Origin: Clostridiales bacterium
GTDB taxonomy: Bacteria > Bacillota > Clostridia > Christensenellales > Aristaeellaceae
Assembly: GCA_019420065.1 (NCBI GenBank)
Contig: JAHZHX010000001.1
Span: 99,619 to 119,367 of the forward strand
Length of the DNA stretch: 19,749 nt
Direction of reading: 5' to 3'
Of the stretch, positions 13,661 to 19,749 are shown in pieces. The position numbers were made by a program, and so were the translations under genes. Each line of letters begins with the position of its first letter. The first letter of the stretch is position 1. The notes beneath the pieces were generated by a model. The model saw only the letters and a list, made by a program, of their open reading frames with translations. It was not told where the DNA came from and did no database searches.

Positions 13661-16155
13661 GCGCTTTTTCCTGGAGCTTATGGCGGGGGCGGCTGAAGCA
13701 GCTGCGCATTCACGCGCGGGCGTTATTTATTCGTTTTAAGAACGCCCTTTTTTCCTTGCGTACGCTTATCAGCATATGCGGCATCGCGCTGATGCTGCTG
13801 ATCTTTACCGTGGCCATTGTGCCCGTGCGCTATGATATTTCCGTGGGCATGGTGCCAACGCATACGATCACAGCCAACCGCGACGTGGTGGACGAGATTA
13901 CGACCGAGGCGCTGCGCAACGAAGCCGCGCAGAAGGTACAGCCCAAGTATTATTATGCCGAAGGTATTTCGGACAGCGTTTTGGCAAATTTCGATCAGAT
14001 TTTTACCCAGCTGGACGCTGCCATTCAATACAGCAATACGCTGGAGGATCACAGCCCTTCGCGCCGGTATACGGCTGAGGAGCTGGAATATGCGCGCAGC
14101 ATCATTACGGAAATCGATTTTCTTGATTATCAGCTGCGCACGCTGCTGAACACGACCCGCGAGGATTTGCTGTCGCTCTATACCACCCTGAGCGCGGCGC
14201 TTCAGAATACCCTTTCCGGCAATATTGCCGAGGGGGCGGAGGAGCAGGCCATTGACAGCATCATGAAAATCGTTGGCTATCGCGTTGATACCAGCCTTTT
14301 GCAGAACGTGGTGCAGCCCGTGCTGCGCGCTGTGGTACGGCCCAATATGATTATCGACCAGGAGGAAACGGCAAAAGCACGCCAGGCTGCGCGTGAAAGC
14401 ATAGAGCCAGTGCTTTACAAGCAGGGACAGAATATTGTCGTTAAAGGCGAAGGCCGCGTTGAGCGTTATCAGTACGATATGCTCTCCAACCTGGGGCTCC
14501 TCAATAACAGCAGCAGCGACAGCAGCATCTATTGGGGCGCGGCCCTGATGGTGTTCCTGATCATGACCATTTCTATGGTGCTGCTTCGTCTGACCGACAA
14601 AGAAACCGCGCAGAGCTATAAAAGGCTGCTGCTCCTGTTTACCGTAACCAGCTTTACGTTGATCTGCTGCATCCTGGCGCGCATGGTCAATATTTATCTG
14701 GCGCCGGTCGTCGCGTGCGCGATGTTGCTTTCAACCATGATCGGCATTCAGGCAAGCGTTATTTTCAATGTTTCGTTGGCGCTGCTGGTCAGCGCCCTGG
14801 CGGCCGGCGGCAGCGCGGCCTATACCAGCGAAATGGTGCAGATCCTGGCCTGCACGCTGTGCTCCGGCACCTTGGCCGCGGCGCTGCTTTACCGTCGCGG
14901 CAGCCGTCTGCGTATCATTATGGCGGGGCTTGCCGCCGGGATGTGCAATTTTTTAGTGATGCTGTCCCTGGGGCTGATGACCAGCAGTACCAAAGCTGTT
15001 ATCATTGAAAACGCGCTTTGGTGCATGGGCGGCGCGCTGCTTTCCGGCGCCCTGTGTCTTGCCGTGCAGCCGCTGCTGGAAGCGATTTTCAACCTGGCAA
15101 CGCCAAACAAGCTGATGGAATTAAGCAATCCCAACCATCCTCTGCTGCGCCGTCTGCTGTTGGAAGCGCCCGGCACGTATCATCACTCGATTGTCGTGGC
15201 AAATTTGGCGGAAGCCGCCGCCGAAGCCATTGGCGCCAATCCCCTGCTTGCCCGCGTCGGCGGTTACTACCATGACGTTGGCAAGCTGCGCCGACCGCAG
15301 TTTTTCAAGGAAAACCAGTTGGGCAGCGATAACAAGCTGGATGAGACCGATCCTTATACGGCGGCGCAAATCGTCATTTCCCATACGCGCGACGGCGTTG
15401 TGCTGGCGCACAATTATCATCTGCCGCGCGAAGTGATAACGATCATTGCCGAGCATCACGGCAATACGCCGGTCATGTATTTTTACTCAATGGCGGTCAA
15501 AAACGCGGACGGCGCGCCGGTGGATGCGGCAAATTTCCGCTATGAAGCTAACCCGCCCTCTACCAAAGAAGGGGCCATCGTTCTGCTGTGCGATACGATC
15601 GAGGCGGCTGTACGCTCGATGCACAATCCAACTCCCAGCACAATCGAGGAGTTCATCGTCAAGCTGATTCGGGGAAAATTGCAGGATGGGCAGCTTTCCA
15701 ACAGCCCTTTGACCCTGCGGGATATTGACGCGATTTGTCACGCCAGCGCCACCGTTCTCAACGGCGTTTTCCACGAGCGCATTGAATACCCTGATCCGCC
15801 GGCGCATATCGCGCCGCCCAAAGAGCATGCTTCATCCGCGCCTGTAGTAACGAATGAAGAGCTGACAAAGCCGTGGGACGGCATCAGCGAGGAGAAGGAG
15901 AGCACGCCCAAAGCAGCCGAAACGGGAAACGATAATAACGCGGCTGAAATCAGTGAAAATATTCAGCCCATTCTGGTTGATCCCAGCCAGTTTGAATCCG
16001 AAAAGCCCTTGCCCGTGGTGGATATTCCTATGCCCAGCACACCGCTTTCCATTGAAGAGGTGCTTGAACGCGACCAGACTAAAATGTCGGCTCCGGAAAC
16101 GGCTGACGAGCCGGAGCAGCCTGTCGCCGCGGAAAACGGGGAGGATGCGCAATGA
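13657..16155 (+). CDS. pgpH: Membrane HD-domain c-di-AMP phosphodiesterase PgpH-like (YqfF)
   Basis: Proteins of this family (7TM receptor with an HD hydrolase) degrade c-di-AMP to pApA and so tune potassium and osmotic homeostasis. The 832-residue protein begins with a transmembrane segment (about 37-57), then an extracellular domain (about 60-285), a bundle of about seven membrane helices (about 290-480), and a cytoplasmic HD domain. In that domain His509-His510, His539-Asp540 in GGYYHDVGK, His600-His601 and Asp646 supply the metal ligands. B. subtilis PgpH is close to 710 residues; the extra length is a tail from about residue 713, rich in Glu, Pro, Ala and Ser. The gene overlaps phoH and ybeY by four bases at each end. 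Confidence 0.93.
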   Translation: MSAFSWSLWRGRLKQLRIHARALFIRFKNALFSLRTLISICGIALMLLIFTVAIVPVRYDISVGMVPTHTITANRDVVDEITTEALRNEAAQKVQPKYYYAEGISDSVLANFDQIFTQLDAAIQYSNTLEDHSPSRRYTAEELEYARSIITEIDFLDYQLRTLLNTTREDLLSLYTTLSAALQNTLSGNIAEGAEEQAIDSIMKIVGYRVDTSLLQNVVQPVLRAVVRPNMIIDQEETAKARQAARESIEPVLYKQGQNIVVKGEGRVERYQYDMLSNLGLLNNSSSDSSIYWGAALMVFLIMTISMVLLRLTDKETAQSYKRLLLLFTVTSFTLICCILARMVNIYLAPVVACAMLLSTMIGIQASVIFNVSLALLVSALAAGGSAAYTSEMVQILACTLCSGTLAAALLYRRGSRLRIIMAGLAAGMCNFLVMLSLGLMTSSTKAVIIENALWCMGGALLSGALCLAVQPLLEAIFNLATPNKLMELSNPNHPLLRRLLLEAPGTYHHSIVVANLAEAAAEAIGANPLLARVGGYYHDVGKLRRPQFFKENQLGSDNKLDETDPYTAAQIVISHTRDGVVLAHNYHLPREVITIIAEHHGNTPVMYFYSMAVKNADGAPVDAANFRYEANPPSTKEGAIVLLCDTIEAAVRSMHNPTPSTIEEFIVKLIRGKLQDGQLSNSPLTLRDIDAICHASATVLNGVFHERIEYPDPPAHIAPPKEHASSAPVVTNEELTKPWDGISEEKESTPKAAETGNDNNAAEISENIQPILVDPSQFESEKPLPVVDIPMPSTPLSIEEVLERDQTKMSAPETADEPEQPVAAENGEDAQ

Positions 16156-17066
16156 GCAGTCTGCCTGCATTCCATTTTGAATTCGAGTGCGAAGCTGCGC
16201 TGCCTTTCCGGGCGGAAGCGGCGCTTCAAAGAGTCGCGTCCTGCTGCCTGGCAGCGGAAGGGATTCAGCGTCCATGCTCCGCCTATTTGCTGACGACGGA
16301 CGATGCGCGTATTCAAAAAATTAACGCCGAGCAGCGCGGCGTTGACCGGGCAACGGACGTACTTTCCTTCCCGGCCGCGCCGTTTTCTCCCCGCCGCACC
16401 GCGGGACAGGCTCAGAAGGCGCTTTTGCGGGAGTGGGATCCGGAAACAAGAACCTGCAATCTGGGCGATGTTATCATTTCGATGGAGCATGTATATGAAC
16501 AGGCGCAGGAGTATGGTCATACGGCGCTGCGCGAGCTGTGCTATCTGACCGCCCATGCGCTGTTCCACCTTATGGGATATGATCATATGAATGAAATCGA
16601 TAAGGAGCAAATGCGAAAAATGGAGGAAAAAGCACTGAATATGGCCGGAATTTCCCGCGTGCCTGATGATGAGCTGGTTGCGAAAGCAAAGGAAGCAATG
16701 CAGTTTTCCTATTCTCCGTATTCTCATTTCAAGGTAGGCGCTTGCCTGCTTGCAGAGGATGGACGCATGTTTACCGGCTGCAATATTGAAAACGCCTCTT
16801 ACGGCGCAACCAACTGTGCCGAGCGCACCGCGCTGTTCAAGGCGGTCAGCGAGGGGGCGCGCGCTTTTACGGCGATCGCCATTGCGGCGGAAAAAGCGTT
16901 GGCCTGGCCCTGCGGCGTTTGCCGTCAGGCGCTTAACGAATTCGCGCCGCATCTGCGCATTATCGTCTGCTGCGGGGACAAGCGTGAGGAAGCCGCGCTG
17001 GACCAGCTGCTGCCCCACTCTTTTGGCCCCGATAACGGCACCAATGATTACCTCGGAAAGGAATAA
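16152..17066 (+). CDS. ybeY-cdd: YbeY endoribonuclease fused to cytidine deaminase
   Basis: One frame of 304 residues joins two enzymes. Residues 1 to about 163 are YbeY, a zinc metalloprotein for rRNA maturation and ribosome quality control, with the three histidines of HALFHLMGYDH at 135, 139 and 145. Residues from about 172 are a full cytidine deaminase: SPYSHFKVGACLL, NIENASYG (211-218), catalytic CAE with Cys222 and Glu224, and PCGVCRQ with Cys254 and Cys257. It deaminates cytidine to uridine for pyrimidine salvage. In B. subtilis these are separate genes with dgkA between them; dgkA is absent here. An in-frame ATG at 16641 has GGAGG 14 bases upstream, so some separate deaminase could be made, although that spacing is poor. 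The ATG overlaps the pgpH stop. Confidence 0.93.
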   Translation: MSSLPAFHFEFECEAALPFRAEAALQRVASCCLAAEGIQRPCSAYLLTTDDARIQKINAEQRGVDRATDVLSFPAAPFSPRRTAGQAQKALLREWDPETRTCNLGDVIISMEHVYEQAQEYGHTALRELCYLTAHALFHLMGYDHMNEIDKEQMRKMEEKALNMAGISRVPDDELVAKAKEAMQFSYSPYSHFKVGACLLAEDGRMFTGCNIENASYGATNCAERTALFKAVSEGARAFTAIAIAAEKALAWPCGVCRQALNEFAPHLRIIVCCGDKREEAALDQLLPHSFGPDNGTNDYLGKE

Positions 17067-17074
17067 ACATTATC

Positions 17075-17968
17075 ATGAACACTGATTTCCGTTCTGGATT
17101 TATCGCCATTGTCGGGCGGCCCAATGTGGGCAAGTCCACGCTGATGAACGCCATGGTTGGCGAAAAGGTAGCGATTGTTTCCAACCGCCCGCAGACGACG
17201 CGCAACCGTCTGATGGGCATTGTGTGCGGCGAAAACTATCAAATGATTTTTGTCGATACCCCAGGCATCCATAAGCCGCGCACGCAGCTGGGCGCGTTCA
17301 TGATGCAGGCGGTACAGGAAGGCATGGAAGGCATCGACGCCCTGCTGGTGCTGCTGGACGTAACGGCCGTCGGCCCCACCGACCGTCAGATTGCCGAAGA
17401 TATGGCAAAAAAGAAGCTGCCGGTGATCCTGGTACTGAACAAGATTGACCTTGTGGAGCCGCAGTCGCTCTTGCGCATCATTGATATGTTCAAGGATGCG
17501 GGCTTTGCCGCCATTCTGCCCCTCAGCGCAAAGACCGGCGAAGGACTGGATACGCTGCGGCAGGAGATTTTAAGCCGTCTGCCCGCAGGCCCCAAGTATT
17601 TTCCGGACGATATGATTACCGACCAGCCCGAACGCGTTCTGTGCGCGGAACTGATCCGGGAAAAGGCGCTTTTGCATCTGCGCGAGGAAGTGCCGCATGG
17701 CATTGGCGTGGAGATCCTGGGCATGCAGAAAAAAAGCGAACAGCTGATGGAAATCCACGCCGACATCTATTGCGAGCGCGAGTCGCATAAGGCCATTATC
17801 ATTGGCAAGCGCGGCGCCATGCTGTCGCTGATCGGACGCGAAGCACGCGCTGATATTGAATCGCTTTTGGGAATGCATGTTAATTTGCAGCTATGGGTCA
17901 AGGTGCGCCCTGAATGGCGCAATTCTCTTGCCGACCTGCGCACCCTGGGCTATGACAATCGTGAATGA
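17075..17968 (+). CDS. era: GTPase Era
   Basis: Era is an essential GTPase that binds the 3' end of 16S rRNA and helps assemble the 30S subunit. The 297-residue protein is full length. The G1 motif GRPNVGKS is at 14-21, G3 DTPG at 61-64 and G4 NKID at 122-125. The C-terminal KH domain contains HLREEVPHGIGVEI and KAIIIGKRGAMLSLIGREAR. The ATG at 17075 is served by GGAAAGGA at the end of the preceding fusion gene, eight bases after its stop, so the genes are co-transcribed. The recO gene that follows era in B. subtilis is not here; a membrane protein gene follows instead. Confidence 0.97.
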   Translation: MNTDFRSGFIAIVGRPNVGKSTLMNAMVGEKVAIVSNRPQTTRNRLMGIVCGENYQMIFVDTPGIHKPRTQLGAFMMQAVQEGMEGIDALLVLLDVTAVGPTDRQIAEDMAKKKLPVILVLNKIDLVEPQSLLRIIDMFKDAGFAAILPLSAKTGEGLDTLRQEILSRLPAGPKYFPDDMITDQPERVLCAELIREKALLHLREEVPHGIGVEILGMQKKSEQLMEIHADIYCERESHKAIIIGKRGAMLSLIGREARADIESLLGMHVNLQLWVKVRPEWRNSLADLRTLGYDNRE

Positions 17969-17972
17969 CCGC

Positions 17973-19172
17973 ATGAAGCTGCTTTTCAAAAGGCTTTGTA
18001 AAATGGATTTTACACCGCTGCTGCTGATTTGGGCAACGGCAGTGTTTTATGCATTTTTTTGCGGATATTTGCAGCTGAGTGCTGTCGGCACTTCGGCCTA
18101 TTCAACCTATACCTTGCAGGCGCTGGCGTGGCGAAAAGGTCAGATTGCTTTGGGTCAGGACTATCCCTGGCTGGAGCTTGCCGTATATCAGGGAGACTGG
18201 TATGTCTCCTTTCCCCCGGTTCCGAGCATTCCTTTATATCTGCTGACATTTTTCTGCGGCGCGCAAACGCCTGACCATTTGCTGGTCAAATGCTATGTGC
18301 TGACGGGCTGCCTTGCCTGCTATCATCTGCTGCGCAAGGCCGGATATGACAAGCCTGGGGCTGCCGGGCTATCGCTGCTGTGCAGCTTCGCTTCCTGCCT
18401 GCTGTGTCTGACCACCGAGGGCGCAGTCTGGTATCAGGCGCAGACATTGGCCTTTGCCCTGTCCATGCTGGCGCTTATGCTGATGTATGGTGGGCATACC
18501 ACGCCATCGCTCTTTTTATATGCGCTTGCCGTAGGGTGCCGTCCGTTCAACGCGCTGCTGGGATTTGTTTTGTTTGCCCTGTATTTTGAACGCAGGCAGG
18601 GGGCTTCTCCGCGCGCAATGCTGCTTGGCGCGCTGCCGGGAATCATGCTGGGGCTTTGCATTGCCTGCGCGTATGGCTGGTATAATTATATCCGATTCGG
18701 AAACATTTTTGAATTCGGCCATAATTACCTGCCGGAATTTTCTACTCAAGGCGGCAAGCAGTTTGCGCTCTCGCATGTGATAAAAAATATACAAACTTTC
18801 ATTCTTGGCATGCCTTTTTCGAAAACGGCTCAGGGATGGACGCTGAACCGCTTTGGCTTTTCCTTCCTGCTTGCTTGTCCGGTGTTTGCGCTGATGCTCC
18901 TCTGGATCGCTTGGGACATTCCGCGCCGCCGTTTTTCGGTAATAAAGGGCGTTATTGCCGCATGCATGCTGACGCAGCTGTTTCTGCTGCTTCTGCACCG
19001 TACCTTCGGCGGCTATCAGTTTGGCGCGCGGTATACCTGCGACCTGCTTCCCTATGCGGCCGCCTATGCCGCCATGCCCGGCCACGCGCGCCGTATCCAT
19101 GGGACCGAGATAGCGGCGCTGATTTTTGCCGGTGCTTTTTCGGTCTACGGCGCCGCGGCGATGCTCCTGTAA
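17973..19172 (+). CDS. Multi-pass membrane protein, possibly GT-C type glycosyltransferase
   Basis: The predicted 399-residue protein is very hydrophobic, with roughly nine to eleven membrane helices after a basic start. The segment GDWYVSFPPVPSIPLYLL after an early loop resembles the first-loop region of membrane mannosyltransferase-like (family 39, GT-C fold) proteins, which move sugars from lipid carriers to cell-envelope acceptors. I see no decisive catalytic motif, so this is tentative. The start is uncertain: the ATG at 17973, four bases past the era stop, lacks a clear ribosome binding site, while an in-frame ATG at 18003 has AAAAGG nine bases upstream and would give 389 residues. An in-frame GTG at 17961 is also possible. 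It probably belongs to the era operon. Confidence 0.75.
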   Translation: MKLLFKRLCKMDFTPLLLIWATAVFYAFFCGYLQLSAVGTSAYSTYTLQALAWRKGQIALGQDYPWLELAVYQGDWYVSFPPVPSIPLYLLTFFCGAQTPDHLLVKCYVLTGCLACYHLLRKAGYDKPGAAGLSLLCSFASCLLCLTTEGAVWYQAQTLAFALSMLALMLMYGGHTTPSLFLYALAVGCRPFNALLGFVLFALYFERRQGASPRAMLLGALPGIMLGLCIACAYGWYNYIRFGNIFEFGHNYLPEFSTQGGKQFALSHVIKNIQTFILGMPFSKTAQGWTLNRFGFSFLLACPVFALMLLWIAWDIPRRRFSVIKGVIAACMLTQLFLLLLHRTFGGYQFGARYTCDLLPYAAAYAAMPGHARRIHGTEIAALIFAGAFSVYGAAAMLL

Positions 19173-19176
19173 TTTG

Positions 19177-19193
19177 ATTGTTTTCCGAACAAT
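19177..19193 (+). other. Short AT-rich inverted repeat
   Basis: ATTGTT (19177-19182) and AACAAT (19188-19193) flank five bases, between the membrane protein stop and the -35 box of the next promoter. It could be a weak terminator (a TTT follows) or an operator for the transporter gene; the stem is short and AT-rich, so either role is uncertain. Confidence 0.35.
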
Positions 19194-19198
19194 TTTGC

Positions 19199-19227
19199 TT
19201 GCATTCTTCCAAATGTTTGTCTATAAT
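19199..19227 (+). promoter_or_regulatory. Sigma-A promoter of the ABC transporter gene
   Basis: TTGCAT (19199-19204) and a perfect TATAAT (19222-19227) are 17 bases apart. Transcription should start near 19234, leaving a leader of only about 20 bases before the coding region. Confidence 0.78.
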
Positions 19228-19252
19228 AGAGACATCAATCTGAGGAGGCGAT

Positions 19253-19749
19253 GTGAACTTGGCGGAATATGCGGTTGAATTGCGGGGACTAAGCAAACGC
19301 TTCGGCTCGGTGATTGCAAATGACGGCATCAATCTGAACGTTCGCAAAGGCGAAATTCTTGCCCTGCTTGGCGAAAATGGCTCCGGCAAAACGACGCTGA
19401 TGAACATGCTTTCCGGAATTTATCAGCCGGACGGCGGCGAGATATATCTGAATGGCAAAAAAACGCATATCCGTTCGCCTCAGGAAGCCATTTCTTTAGG
19501 GATCGGAATGATCCACCAGCATTTCAAGTTGGTAGATATTTTTACCGCGCGGCAAAATATTCTGCTGGGGGCGGGCGGCAAACTCAAAAATGCTCCGGAA
19601 GCGCTGTGCCGTCAATTCGGTTTTCATATCGATCTTGAGAAAAAAATCTATAATATGTCCGTCAGCGAAAAGCAGACGGTTGAAATTATCAAGGTGCTTT
19701 CCCGCGGCGCGGACGCGCTGATTCTGGACGAGCCTACCGCCGTGCTTAC
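19253..19749 (+). CDS. ABC transporter ATP-binding protein, NupO/BmpA-system type (3' end cut off)
   Basis: The first 165 residues of a transporter ATPase are visible and the frame is open to the window end. Walker A is GENGSGKTT and Walker B is ALILDEPTAVL. The Q-loop region reads GIGMIHQHFKLVDIFTARQNILLG, and RSPQEAISLGIGM precedes it. These match ATPases of the BmpA/NupO class, which import nucleosides or simple sugars and normally carry two ATPase domains in one chain of about 500 residues. The signature reads MSVSEKQTVEI, where homologues usually have SVGxQQRVEI. The GTG at 19253 lies four bases after AGGAGG; a TTG at 19259 with ten-base spacing is an equally possible start. It has its own promoter. 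Permease and binding-protein genes are expected downstream. Confidence 0.88.
   Translation, partial: MNLAEYAVELRGLSKRFGSVIANDGINLNVRKGEILALLGENGSGKTTLMNMLSGIYQPDGGEIYLNGKKTHIRSPQEAISLGIGMIHQHFKLVDIFTARQNILLGAGGKLKNAPEALCRQFGFHIDLEKKIYNMSVSEKQTVEIIKVLSRGADALILDEPTAVL

Noticed and set aside
15963..17018. Long minus-strand open frame opposite the end of pgpH and the ybeY-cdd fusion
   Set aside because: The translated sequence has no family motifs and mirrors real plus-strand coding sequence with intact catalytic residues.
19228..19252. Purine-type riboswitch ahead of the nucleoside-type transporter gene
   Set aside because: The predicted leader is about 20 bases long, too short for any aptamer.

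Overview
The window reads as a stretch of chromosome from a spore-forming member of the Bacillota, most likely a clostridial lineage, of moderately high G+C (judged by eye, not computed). The evidence is the sporulation pair yqfC-yqfD followed by phoH, pgpH, ybeY, cdd and era in the order known from Bacillus subtilis, strong AGGAGG-type ribosome binding sites, sigma-A promoters with clear -35 and TATAAT boxes, an HPr-like protein, and a BmpA/NupO-type transporter ATPase. I see no rRNA, tRNA, CRISPR array, phage gene or insertion sequence. Coding density is very high: no gap exceeds 300 bases, and the largest (7502-7712, 211 bases) is a divergent promoter region.

Layout. Positions 2-622 hold the 3' end of a plus-strand sugar phosphate isomerase/epimerase-like gene. 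It converges on a long minus-strand block running from 7501 down to 619: a membrane-anchored glycerophosphodiester phosphodiesterase, greA, lysS, an unrecognised membrane-anchored protein with its own terminator, then a tightly coupled trio (HAD phosphatase-thymidylate kinase fusion, mnmA, aadA-like nucleotidyltransferase). The trio is joined by ATGA and TGATG stop/start overlaps. From 7713 onward everything visible is on the plus strand: glnS-gltX; a small HPr-fold gene lacking the phosphorylatable histidine, with its own promoter and terminator; then yqfC-yqfD-phoH-pgpH-(ybeY-cdd fusion)-era and a multi-pass membrane protein, packed with overlaps or short gaps; and finally a promoter and the start of an ABC transporter ATPase cut by the window end.

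How the genes fit together. Most of the content is core housekeeping: tRNA charging (LysRS, GlnRS, GluRS), tRNA thiolation (MnmA), transcript elongation (GreA), ribosome maturation (YbeY, Era), nucleotide metabolism (TMP kinase, cytidine deaminase), c-di-AMP turnover (PgpH) and sporulation (YqfC/YqfD). Having GlnRS beside GluRS suggests that Gln-tRNA is made directly rather than only by transamidation.

No wholly new system stands out. The most notable features are two domain fusions that are uninterrupted in sequence: HAD phosphatase with thymidylate kinase, and YbeY with cytidine deaminase. The second lies in a cluster that has lost the usual dgkA gene between its parts. Smaller oddities are an acidic insert in GlnRS, a long acidic tail on PgpH, a terminator whose 3' arm could serve as the ribosome binding site of yqfC, and a terminator hairpin inside the coding end of the nucleotidyltransferase gene.
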